NCBI RefSeq assembly: GCF_900605005.1
Contig: NZ_LR027558.1
Coordinates: 1,212,005 to 1,276,004 of the forward strand
Direction of reading: 5' to 3'
From: Acidipropionibacterium timonense
GTDB lineage: Bacteria > Actinomycetota > Actinomycetes > Propionibacteriales > Propionibacteriaceae
DNA length: 64,000 nt
In this document: piece by piece, positions 1 to 8,100 of the stretch
How positions within the stretch are numbered: the stretch's first letter is position 1
Layout: every line of letters begins with the position of its first letter
Made by a program: the position numbers and the translations under genes
The notes under the pieces: model-generated
What the model was told of the DNA's origin: nothing
What the model saw: only the letters and a program-made list of their open reading frames with translations
The model's database searches: none

Positions 1-134
1 CCGCCCGCACCAGCGCCCTGGCCGCCTGGAACATCCACTACAACTACCATCGACCCCACACCGCCTGCCGAGACCAGCCACCCGCCAGCCAAACCCCCGC
101 GCGCGTCACCAACGTCATGAGCTCCTACATCTAG
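1..134 (+). mobile_element. IS481-family transposase, C-terminal end (cut by window edge)
   Basis: The window opens inside a reading frame (codons from base 3) that ends with TAG at 132-134. The 43 visible residues include AAWNIHYNYHRPHTAC and end VTNVMSSYI, which match the C-terminal tail of IS481/IS3-type DDE transposases, where NxxRPH is typical. Only this tail is visible, so whether the element is intact or a remnant cannot be told. No inverted repeat was recognised between the stop and the next gene, which begins about 10-16 nt downstream. Confidence 0.75.
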
Positions 135-149
135 GCTGGAGGGATGGTG

Positions 150-839
150 GTGCTCAGGCTGGCAGGGCGACTTCGGACGGTCGTGGGGGCGACCCTGGTC
201 GTCCTGGCGGTGGTCATGGGCCTGCTCGTGCGACTGCGGGTCATCGTGCACGGCGACTCGCGGGTGCTGGCGGAGTTCCTCGAGAACCGGCGGCCGGGAT
301 TCACCCAGCTCATGAGGGCGGTCACCTGGCTCTTCAATCCGATGAGCGCGACGGTGCTGGCTGCGGTGGTGACCCTGGTCGTGTGGTGGGCCACGAGGGC
401 ATGGCGATCGGCGCTGCTCGTCGTCGCCGCGGTGGGGCTCTCGGGCCTGCTCACCCACGTGCTCAAGTTGTCCTTCGAGCGGGCCAGACCGCCGTTGCTC
501 ACCCGACTCACCACCGAACTCAACTTCTCCTTCCCCTCGGGTCATGCCACGGCGGTGGCGGCCCTGGGGTGTTCGATCGGCCTGGTCGTCGAGGCGGTGA
601 CCTGCTCGCGGCGGGTGGTCGTGGCCACCTGGTGTGCCATGGCGGTACTCGTCGCGGCGGTGGCGTCGTCCCGGCTGTACCTGGGGGTGCACTGGTTCAC
701 CGACGTCCTGGCCGGGTGCTTCGTCGGGGCCGGGGTGACCCTGGTGCTCAGCGCTGCTCTCCAGGGCGATCGGTCGGCGCCGGCCCCGGGTCAGTCCCAG
801 CCGAGTTCGGTGAGGCGGTCGTCGTCGATCCCGAAGTGA
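150..839 (+). CDS. PAP2-superfamily phosphatase, integral membrane
   Basis: This is a membrane phosphatase of the type-2 phosphatidic acid phosphatase superfamily, expected to dephosphorylate a lipid phosphate or pyrophosphate at the membrane. All three catalytic blocks are present: KLSFERARP, the PSGH block in FSFPSGHATA, and SRLYLGVHWFTD. About six hydrophobic segments surround them. GGAGGG at 138-143 sits 1 nt before ATG 144 but 7 nt before GTG 150, so GTG 150 is preferred, with ATG 144 and GTG 147 as alternatives. The 3' end overlaps the opposing metallopeptidase gene by 49 bases. The true substrate (phosphatidate, undecaprenyl pyrophosphate or other) cannot be told from sequence. Confidence 0.85.
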   Translation: MLRLAGRLRTVVGATLVVLAVVMGLLVRLRVIVHGDSRVLAEFLENRRPGFTQLMRAVTWLFNPMSATVLAAVVTLVVWWATRAWRSALLVVAAVGLSGLLTHVLKLSFERARPPLLTRLTTELNFSFPSGHATAVAALGCSIGLVVEAVTCSRRVVVATWCAMAVLVAAVASSRLYLGVHWFTDVLAGCFVGAGVTLVLSAALQGDRSAPAPGQSQPSSVRRSSSIPK

Positions 840-1135
840 TGGGCGACCTCGTGGATGACGGTGACGGCGATCTCGTCGACGAGCTCGTCGTGGTCGGGGA
901 AGGCCCGGCGCAGGGGCCCCGCGAAGATCGTGATGACGTCGGGGGGTACGAAACCCCACGTGGAGTCGCGGTCGGTGAGCGGGACCCCGTCGTAGAGACC
1001 GAGGAGGTCGGCCGGCTCGTCGGCGGGTGGTTCCTCGGCAATCTGGATGACGACATCGTCGAGGAGAGCCCGCAGCCGCGGCGGAATGCGGTCCAGTGCG
1101 TCGTCGATGGCGCGGTCGAAGGCCTGCTCGGTCAT
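791..1135 (-). CDS. Zincin-like metallopeptidase family protein (DUF1025 type)
   Basis: A 114-residue protein with the zinc-binding motif HEVAHHFG, an extended HExxHxxG, near its C-terminus, followed by DDDRLTELGW. This short architecture is the actinobacterial zincin-like (PF06262/DUF1025) family, whose substrates are generally unknown. It probably acts in the cytoplasm, as there is no signal peptide or membrane segment. It lies downstream of aspS in the same direction, separated by the palindrome at 1155-1228, so it may be partly co-transcribed. Its last 49 coding bases overlap the end of the convergent PAP2 gene. Family call is firm, function is not. Confidence 0.85.
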   Translation of the reverse strand: MTEQAFDRAIDDALDRIPPRLRALLDDVVIQIAEEPPADEPADLLGLYDGVPLTDRDSTWGFVPPDVITIFAGPLRRAFPDHDELVDEIAVTVIHEVAHHFGIDDDRLTELGWD

Positions 1136-1154
1136 GGTGTCTCCCGCCGGTCAT

Positions 1155-1228
1155 GTCAGGAGAATCCCGGGAGCGGAGGAATCCTCCCCTTCGGGGGAAC
1201 ATTGTCCCGCTCCGGGGATTCTCCTGAC
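1155..1228. repeat. Nested palindromic intergenic repeat, copy A
   Basis: The 74-bp element begins GTCAGGAGAATCCCGGGAGC and ends with its near-complement GCTCCGGGGATTCTCCTGAC, giving arms of about 22 bp with one or two mismatches. The centre holds a second hairpin, CTCCCCTTCGGGGGAAC. It lies between aspS and the downstream metallopeptidase gene. A related element, copy B, occurs at 14434-14512 in opposite orientation and shares the outer arm, the central TCCCC...GGGGAACA hairpin and the CGCTCCGGGG segment. Function is unknown; it could act as a terminator, as an mRNA-stabilising structure or as a dispersed REP/MITE-like element. Confidence 0.8.
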
Positions 1229-1248
1229 GGTGCCTCGTGGACCAAGGC

Positions 1249-3063
1249 TCAGGCGGAGGCCTCGTCCTTGGCCTTCTCGGCCTTCTTCACGGGCTTGGCG
1301 TCGACCCCGGCCTCCCGCCGCTGCTGGATCGAGATCGGTGCCGGGGCCGCGGTGAGCGGGTCGAATCCGTTGCCGGTCTTGGGGAAGGCGATGACGTCGC
1401 GGATGGAGTCGAACCCGCCGAGCAGCATGACGAGACGGTCGAGACCGAAGGCGATGCCACCGTGCGGCGGGGCGCCGAACTTGAAGGCGTCGAGGAGGAA
1501 GCCGAACTTCTCCTGGGCCTCCTCCGCCCCCAGGCCCATGACCTTGAACACCCGCTCCTGGACGTCCCGGCGGTGGATACGGATGGACCCGCCGCCCACC
1601 TCGTTGCCGTTGCACACGAAGTCGTAGGCGTAGGCCAGGGCCGACCCGGGGTCGGTGTCGAAGGTGTCGAGGCACTCGGGGGTCGGGCTGGTGAAAGCGT
1701 GGTGGACGGCGGTCCAGGCACCCTCGCCGACGGCGACGTCACCCTCGGCCTGGGCCTCCTTGGTCGGCTTGAACAGCGGCGCATCGACGACCCAGCAGAA
1801 GGCCCAGTCGGACGGATCGTAGAGCTTGCACCGGCGACCGATCTCGAGCCGGGCCGCACCGAGCAGCTCCTGGGAGGCGGTGCGGGCGCCGGCGGCGAAG
1901 AAGATGGCATCGCCCGGGGTGGCGCCGACCGTGGCGGCGATCCCGGCCTTCTCCTCGTCGGAGATGTTCTTGGCGACCGGGCCGGCCAGCGTGCCGTCCT
2001 CGCCCACGGTGATGTACGCCAGGCCCTTGGCCCCGCGGGTGCGGGCCCACTCCTGCCAGGCGTCGAACTGGCGACGCGGCAGGGAGGCCCCGCCGGGCAT
2101 GACGACGGCACCGACGTAGGGGGCCTGGAACACCCGGAAGGGGGTGTTCGCGAAGAACTCGGTGACCTCGGTGATCTCGTTGCCGAAGCGCAGGTCGGGC
2201 TTGTCGGAGCCGTAACGGTCCATGGCCTCGTGCCAGGTGATCCGGCGCAACGGGGCCTGGATGTCGACGCCGATGAGCTTCCAGCACTCGGCCATGACCT
2301 CCTCCGCCAGGGCGATGACGTCGTCCTGGTCGACGAAGCTCATCTCGACGTCGAGCTGGGTGAACTCGGGCTGCCGGTCGGCCCGGAAGTCCTCGTCGCG
2401 GTAGCACCGGGCGATCTGGTAGTACCGCTCCATGCCGGCGACCATGAGCAGCTGCTTGAAGAGCTGGGGGCTCTGCGGCAGGGCGTACCAGCAGCCGGGG
2501 GCCAGGCGGGCCGGGACGAGGAAGTCGCGCGCACCCTCGGGAGTCGAGCGGGTGAGGGTCGGCGTCTCGATGTCGTAGAAGTCGTGCCGGTCGAGGACCT
2601 CACGAATGGTGTGGGTCACCCGCGAGCGCAGCACGAGGGCCTCGTGCTGGCGGGGACGACGCAGGTCGAGGTAGCGGTACTTGAGCCGGGCGTCCTCGCC
2701 GACGGTGATGTGCTCGTCGATCTGGAACGGCAGTGGGGCCGAGACGTTGAGCACCTCGAGAGTCGAGATGTTGACCTCGATCTCCCCCGACGGGAGGTTC
2801 GGGTTGGCGTTGCCCTCGGGGCGGGCCTCGACGACGCCGGTGACCCGGATGCAGAACTCGTTGCGCAGGTCGTGGGCGCCGGAGGACTCGAGGATCTCGT
2901 CGCGGATGACGACCTGGGCCAGACCGGAGGCGTCCCTCAGGTCGATGAAGGCCACGCCGCCATGGTCGCGCCGGTGCCCGACCCATCCCGCGAGGGTCAC
3001 CTCCTTGCCGATGTCGCTGGAGCGCAGGGTTCCGGCCTCGTGGGTTCGCAGCACGGGATTCAT
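1249..3063 (-). CDS. aspS: Aspartate--tRNA ligase
   Basis: Class II aminoacyl-tRNA synthetase of about 604 residues, the bacterial AspRS length. It charges tRNA-Asp in the cytoplasm. The N-terminal anticodon-binding OB fold starts LRTHEAGTL...[19 protein letters not shown]. Class II motif 2 appears as [19 protein letters not shown] and motif 3 as [15 protein letters not shown], and the large bacterial GAD insertion lies between them. The frame opens further upstream to 3087, but the family begins at the [11 protein letters not shown] position, GGAAGG precedes this ATG, and a promoter-like -10 overlaps the upstream ATG. With gatCAB in the same window the enzyme could be non-discriminating, but that cannot be decided here. 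Confidence 0.97.
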   Translation of the reverse strand: MNPVLRTHEAGTLRSSDIGKEVTLAGWVGHRRDHGGVAFIDLRDASGLAQVVIRDEILESSGAHDLRNEFCIRVTGVVEARPEGNANPNLPSGEIEVNISTLEVLNVSAPLPFQIDEHITVGEDARLKYRYLDLRRPRQHEALVLRSRVTHTIREVLDRHDFYDIETPTLTRSTPEGARDFLVPARLAPGCWYALPQSPQLFKQLLMVAGMERYYQIARCYRDEDFRADRQPEFTQLDVEMSFVDQDDVIALAEEVMAECWKLIGVDIQAPLRRITWHEAMDRYGSDKPDLRFGNEITEVTEFFANTPFRVFQAPYVGAVVMPGGASLPRRQFDAWQEWARTRGAKGLAYITVGEDGTLAGPVAKNISDEEKAGIAATVGATPGDAIFFAAGARTASQELLGAARLEIGRRCKLYDPSDWAFCWVVDAPLFKPTKEAQAEGDVAVGEGAWTAVHHAFTSPTPECLDTFDTDPGSALAYAYDFVCNGNEVGGGSIRIHRRDVQERVFKVMGLGAEEAQEKFGFLLDAFKFGAPPHGGIAFGLDRLVMLLGGFDSIRDVIAFPKTGNGFDPLTAAPAPISIQQRREAGVDAKPVKKAEKAKDEASA

Positions 3064-3082
3064 CCTTCCGTTGTCGGGGCCT

Positions 3083-3109
3083 CGCATAGACGGTACGGGC
3101 CTCGGGCAA
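3083..3109 (-). promoter_or_regulatory. Candidate aspS promoter
   Basis: Read on the minus strand, TTGCCC (3104-3109), a 15-nt spacer and TATGCG (3083-3088) lie about 20 nt before the preferred aspS start at 3063. The spacer is short, so this is a plausible but weak call. If correct, transcription starts just after 3083, which excludes the upstream ATG at 3087 as the start codon. Confidence 0.4.
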
Positions 3110-3189
3110 GACTATCCCCCGGGCTCATGAGGACGCACACCACAGCGCGGTCCACGAGCCCGGGGGACGTCGTCCGGGGATGAGAGGGT

Positions 3190-4260
3190 TCAGCCGGTGA
3201 TCTCCGGGAACCACTCCTCGACCTGACGACGGATCGCGTCGTTGCCGCCGGAGCGGCGGTTGTGGGCGAGGATCCACTCGCGCATCGAGCCGTCGGCGCA
3301 GGCGTCGACCTTGGCCCGGGCCGATGCCGGGTCGCGCAGCACCTGCTCGAGGAGGTCGACGGCGTGGTCGGCGTCGTCGTAGAGGTACGGGTAGTCCTCG
3401 GGGACGATCTCGCCGGCCCACTTGGCCCGGGGCAGGACGCCGACGGCGCCGGCCAGCAGGGCCTCCATGTACTCGAAGCCGTAGGCCTCGTCGCGGGCGG
3501 TGGCGACGAAGGCCGTCATCCGGGCCAGGGACTCCCAGTACTCCTCACGCTCACCGAAGAGCGGCCCGACCTGGGCCCAGCGCGGGGCACTCATCTTCAT
3601 GGCGAAGACGCTGGCCAGGTCACGCTGGCCGAGGCGGGCCTCCATCTTGAGGGGGACGCGGTCGGCCACCCGGCTGACGATGTCGAGGAAGAGCTTGGGC
3701 TGCTTGGTGTCGTTGAGGTGGATCGACGGGTACAGGACGGTCGGCACCTCGGTGTCGACGTGCTCGCGCAGCAGGTCGTCACGGATGCCGGGCTGGACCC
3801 AGGCGACGCGGGCCTGGTGGGCCAGCGGTGGGATGGTCCAGCGCCGGACGATCTCGACGACCTCCCCGGCGGTCCGCTCGCCGGCACACAGCGTCGGGAA
3901 GAGGGCGTAGGACAGGCCCATCGCGGCGAAGTTCACCTTGTGGTGGTAGTGGGACGGCGGCAGCCACTGGAAGTTGAGGATCTTGGGTTCGTCGCCCTCA
4001 CGGTGGAGGATCTGGAAGGCGCCGACCGAGTCGATGACGTCGAGGTTGATGAGCAGCGTCGACTTGGCGTCGAGGCTCTCCAGGGTCCGCAGCTTGAAGT
4101 CGGGGTAGTCGCGGTCCTCATGGCCCACGACGACCGAGTCGGGGTACATCTTCATGAGTCGCTCGACGATGTTGCTGCCCGCGCCCCTCTTCGTCAGGTG
4201 GCCGTCCTCGTCGACGATGGGGGTGTCGTCCAGAAATCCGAGCTTGATCGCAATCGTCAT
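3190..4260 (-). CDS. Glycosyltransferase-like protein (GT4/GT-B type)
   Basis: A 356-residue soluble protein. The C-terminal half resembles GT-B family 1/4 glycosyltransferases: DEAYGFEYMEALLAGAVGVL followed by an acidic patch, with EYMEALLAG in the position of the sugar-nucleotide-binding ExxxxG region. The N-terminal half, with RDYPDFKLRTLESLD and LINLDVID, does not fit a well-known enzyme. ATG 4260 is preceded by GGAGAAGGACCC, a good ribosome site, so the long upstream extension of the frame is not coding. The gene stands between aspS and a TetR gene on the same strand. Substrate and product are unknown; the C-terminal similarity alone supports the family call. Confidence 0.65.
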   Translation of the reverse strand: MTIAIKLGFLDDTPIVDEDGHLTKRGAGSNIVERLMKMYPDSVVVGHEDRDYPDFKLRTLESLDAKSTLLINLDVIDSVGAFQILHREGDEPKILNFQWLPPSHYHHKVNFAAMGLSYALFPTLCAGERTAGEVVEIVRRWTIPPLAHQARVAWVQPGIRDDLLREHVDTEVPTVLYPSIHLNDTKQPKLFLDIVSRVADRVPLKMEARLGQRDLASVFAMKMSAPRWAQVGPLFGEREEYWESLARMTAFVATARDEAYGFEYMEALLAGAVGVLPRAKWAGEIVPEDYPYLYDDADHAVDLLEQVLRDPASARAKVDACADGSMREWILAHNRRSGGNDAIRRQVEEWFPEITG

Positions 4261-4315
4261 GGGTCCTTCTCCGGATGGTGTGTCTCGCGCGTCCTTGCGC
4301 CCTCCAGGACGAACT

Positions 4316-5011
4316 CTAGCGTGATCCGGCGACGCTCGTCGGCAGGGCGGGCCGTGGTCCGGTGAGGGTGAGCTGCAGGCCCGGTGCCTCCCGGGCGACG
4401 AGTTCCTCGCCGGACAGATCGCGCAGTCCGTCCAGGCCGACGATGTAGCGCGTCGTGAAGATCCCGAGCAGCCGCGCCAGGCCGAGGCTGGCCCGGATGT
4501 GGGCCTCTGCGGGGTCGTGGACGGTCTCGAGGACGCGCGCCACCGGGGCGATGAGCATGTCCTCGTAGAACCCGCGCAGGGACTCGAACGCCCCGGGTTG
4601 TTCGAGGATGGCCTGGACGACCCCCTGCATCGACGGGCTGCCGGACTCGTCGGACGCCGTGACGTGCCCGTCCCAGGCCTCGACGAAGGCGCGGACGAGC
4701 GACTCCCCAAGGTCCAGTGGCGTGGCGAGCTCGCAGACGGCGGCGATGATCCGGTGCGGTCCGTTCGGCAGGGACATCGCCTCGAGGTAGAGGTGCTGCT
4801 TGGACCCGAAGTAGTAACTCACCAGGGAGGTGTCGACCCCGGCGTCGCGGGCCACGGCACGCAGGGACACCGACTGGAAGTCGGCGTCGAGGAAGAGCCG
4901 TCGGGCCGAGGTGAGGATCGCCGAACGGGCCGCACCGGCGTCGGAGCGCGGACCTCGGCGTCCGGGTTCCTCGGACAGGTGGCTGTCCCCTGGGGTGCGA
5001 CGTGCGGGCAT
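4316..5011 (-). CDS. TetR-family transcriptional regulator
   Basis: The N-terminal third is a TetR DNA-binding domain: ARSAILTSARRLFLDADFQS, then the helix-turn-helix LRAVARDAGVDTSLVSYYFG with the typical YYFGSK end. The C-terminal ligand domain is of the TetR_C type and carries no recognisable ligand signature. At ATG 5011 there is no ribosome site, but TAGGGT lies 7 nt upstream, compatible with a leaderless transcript. The gene is divergent from the large activase-type gene at 5141, and a short dyad (5115-5135) lies between them. It may control itself and that neighbour, which is inference from position. Confidence 0.85.
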   Translation of the reverse strand: MPARRTPGDSHLSEEPGRRGPRSDAGAARSAILTSARRLFLDADFQSVSLRAVARDAGVDTSLVSYYFGSKQHLYLEAMSLPNGPHRIIAAVCELATPLDLGESLVRAFVEAWDGHVTASDESGSPSMQGVVQAILEQPGAFESLRGFYEDMLIAPVARVLETVHDPAEAHIRASLGLARLLGIFTTRYIVGLDGLRDLSGEELVAREAPGLQLTLTGPRPALPTSVAGSR

Positions 5012-5018
5012 GGCGGCC

Positions 5019-5024
5019 ACCCTA
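5019..5024 (-). promoter_or_regulatory. Candidate -10 element for the TetR gene
   Basis: On the minus strand the hexamer TAGGGT (TANNNT) lies 7 nt before ATG 5011, with no Shine-Dalgarno sequence. This spacing would place the transcription start at or next to the start codon, giving a leaderless mRNA. Confidence 0.4.
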
Positions 5025-5114
5025 ACCCGCGGGCCGTTGACGCCGTCCATCGACCCCTCGACCCGTCGGGGTGAGCGGGCCTCGGGTCGAATGTCGACCC
5101 CACCCGCACGGCGT

Positions 5115-5135
5115 CATTTCCATGGTGTTGAAATG
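5115..5135. promoter_or_regulatory. Candidate operator dyad between TetR gene and activase-type gene
   Basis: CATTTC (5115-5120) and GAAATG (5130-5135) form a perfect 6-bp inverted repeat with a 9-nt spacer, ending 5 nt before ATG 5141. The size and position fit a TetR-family operator, but arms this short can occur by chance. Confidence 0.3.
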
Positions 5136-5140
5136 GACTC

Positions 5141-8100
5141 ATGGACGCACGAGTCATGCGGATGGGTCTGGACGTCGGGTCGACGACGATCAAGGCCGTG
5201 GTGTTCGACGGGGACCCGGCCGACGGCGCCCCCGTCGTCTTCGAGGACTACCGTCGACACCGCGCCGACATCACCGGCGCCCTGGCCGACCTGCTCGAGG
5301 ACGCCTCGGCCGCCCTTCCCGGGGCCCGCGTCATCGCCTCCGTCACCGGCTCGGCCGGGCTGGGCAGCGCCGATGCCCTGGCGATCCCCTTCATCCAGGA
5401 GGTCATGGCCGAGACGGCCGCCGTCCAGCACTGGAATCCCGAGGCCGACGTCCTCCTCGAGCTCGGTGGCGAGGACGCCAAGATCACCTACCTCAAGCCC
5501 GTCCCCGAGCAACGGATGAACGGCTCCTGCGCCGGCGGTACCGGTGCCTTCATCGACCAGATGGCGACCCTGCTGCACACCGATGCCGCCGGGCTCAACA
5601 CACTGGCCCTCGACGCCAGGACCACCCATCCCATCGCCTCCCGCTGCGGTGTCTTCGCCAAGTCGGACCTCCAGCCGCTGCTCAACGAGGGAGCCAGGCA
5701 CGAGGATCTGGCCGCCTCGGTCATGCAGGCGGTCGCCACCCAGTGCATCGCAGCCCTGGCCTGTGGCCGGCCGATCCGTGGTCAGGTCGTCTTCCTCGGC
5801 GGCCCGCTGCACTTCATGCCGAGCCTGCGCGCGGCCTTCGCCAGGCTGCTGGCCGGCAAGGTGAGCGACTTCGTCACCCCCGAGCGGGCCCAGCTCTACG
5901 TCGCCATGGGCGCCGCGCTCAAGGCGGACGGGGACGACGTCGACCTGTCCGATCTGGCTCGTCGCGCCCGCTCCGTGCGGGCCTCGAGCGGGGTGAGCCA
6001 GTCCATGCCGCCGCTGTTCCACGACGAGGAGGAGCTCGCCGAGTTCCGGGCCCGGCACTCCCGGGCCAAGCTGCCGCGGATGCCCCTGGAGCACGCCAGC
6101 GGCAACCTCTTCCTCGGTATCGACGCCGGCTCGACGACGATCAAGTCGGTGCTCCTCGACGAGTCCCTCACCATCGTCGCCAGCCACTACGCCTCGAACG
6201 AGGGCGACCCGGTGAGCGCGGCGGTGAGGATCCTCGCCGACCTCTACGACGACCTGCCCGCCGGGGCCGTCATCGCCCGCACCTGCACCACCGGCTACGG
6301 CGAGGGACTCGTCAAGGCCGCACTGGGCGCCGACGACGGCGAGGTCGAGACGATGGCCCACTACCGGGCCGCCGAGCACCTGTGCCCCGGCGTCACCTCG
6401 ATCATCGACATCGGCGGGCAGGACATGAAGTACCTGCGGGTCGTCGACGACGTCATCGACTCGATCAGCGTCAACGAGGCCTGTTCCTCGGGCTGCGGCT
6501 CCTTCCTCCAGACCTTCGCCGCCGGCATGGGCACCGACATCGAGCACTTCGCCACGATGAGTCTGGACGCCGAGCACCCGGTCGACCTCGGCAGCCGGTG
6601 CACGGTCTTCATGAACTCCTCGGTCAAGCAGGCCCAGAAGGAAGGTGCCGCCCCCGGTGACATCGCCGCCGGCCTGTCCTACTCGGTCGTGCGCAACGCC
6701 CTGTACAAGGTCATCAAGCTCACCGATCCGGCCCAGCTCGGCGACAAGGTCGTCGTCCAGGGAGGGACCTTCCTCAACGACGCCGTCCTGCGCGCCTTCG
6801 AGCTGCTCACCGGCCGACAGGTAGTCCGGCCCGCCGAGGCCGGTCTCATGGGCGCCTACGGGGCCGCCCTCACGGCGCGGGCCAGGTTCCACGCCGGGGA
6901 GCCCTCCGGCACTGGCCTGCGGGAGCGCGAGGAACTCGACGGGTTCGCCGTCGAGACCCATCGCGACGACTGCATGCTGTGCCAGAACCACTGCCAGCGC
7001 ACCATCTCGACCTTCTCCGACGGCCGTGTCTTCGTCTCGGGCAATCGCTGCGACCGCGGGGCCCAGGTCGACAACCGGCGACTGTCGCGGCAGCCGAAGT
7101 CGGAGCTGCCCAATCTCTTCGAGGCCAAGTACAAGAGGCTCTTCGGCTACCGCCGTCTCACCGAGAAGGCGGCCTTCCGTGGCGACCTGGGCCTGCCCCG
7201 GGCCCTCAACATGTACGAGAACTACCCCTTCTGGTTCACCACCCTGTCCACCTTGGGGTTCCGGGTCATGATCTCCGGACGCTCGAGCCATGAGCTCTTC
7301 GACAAGGGCATGGAGTCGATCGCCTCGGAGAACATCTGCTATCCCGCCAAGCTCGCCAACGGCCATGTCGAGGACCTCGTCGAGCGCGGCGTCAAGCGGA
7401 TCTTCGACCCGTGCATCCGATTCGAGCAGGTGAGCGTGGCCGACGCCGACAACCACTTCAACTGCCCCGTCGTCGCCTCCTACCCGGAGGTCATCCGCGC
7501 CAACGTCGAATCACTGCGCGAGCAGGACGTCGAGTTGCTCAGTCCCTTCCTCTCGCTGGCCGACGCCGACAAGCTCGCCGAGCGGCTCGCCGAGATCTTC
7601 GCCGCTGACGGGGTGAGCGTCGAGGAGGCGCGGACGGCCGTCGCGGCGGGTTTCGCCGAGGACGCCGCCTTCCGCGCCGACATCCGCCGGATGGGCGAGG
7701 AGGCGTTGGAGTACATGAGCGAGCACCACGTGCCCGGCATCGTCCTGGCGGGCCGGCCCTACCACGTCGACCCGGAGATCCATCACGGGATCCCCGAGAT
7801 GATCAACTCCCTGGGCATGGCGGTGCTCACCGAGGACAGCGTCGCCCACCTGGGGGCCGACCTGCTCGAGCGTCCGCTGCGGGTCCGCGACCAGTGGATG
7901 TTCCACTCGCGTCTGTACCAGGCGGCGGCCTTCGCCCGCACCCGCCCCGACCTCGAGCTGGTCCAGCTCAACTCCTTCGGATGCGGGCTCGACGCCATCA
8001 CCACCGACCAGGTGCGCGAGGTCCTGGCCGCCCGCGACCGGATCTACACGAGCCTCAAGATCGACGAGGTGTCCAACCTCGGCGCCGCGCGGATCCGGCT

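Noticed and set aside
3064-3087. Upstream ATG for aspS giving eight extra residues
   Set aside because: It overlaps a promoter-like -10, lacks a ribosome site and extends beyond the conserved start of AspRS.
5114-7456. Long open frame of about 780 codons on the minus strand, opposite the activase-type gene
   Set aside because: It is a by-product of high-GC codon bias; its product is Gly/Asp/Val/Leu-rich low-complexity sequence without any motif, while the plus strand encodes a clear conserved protein.
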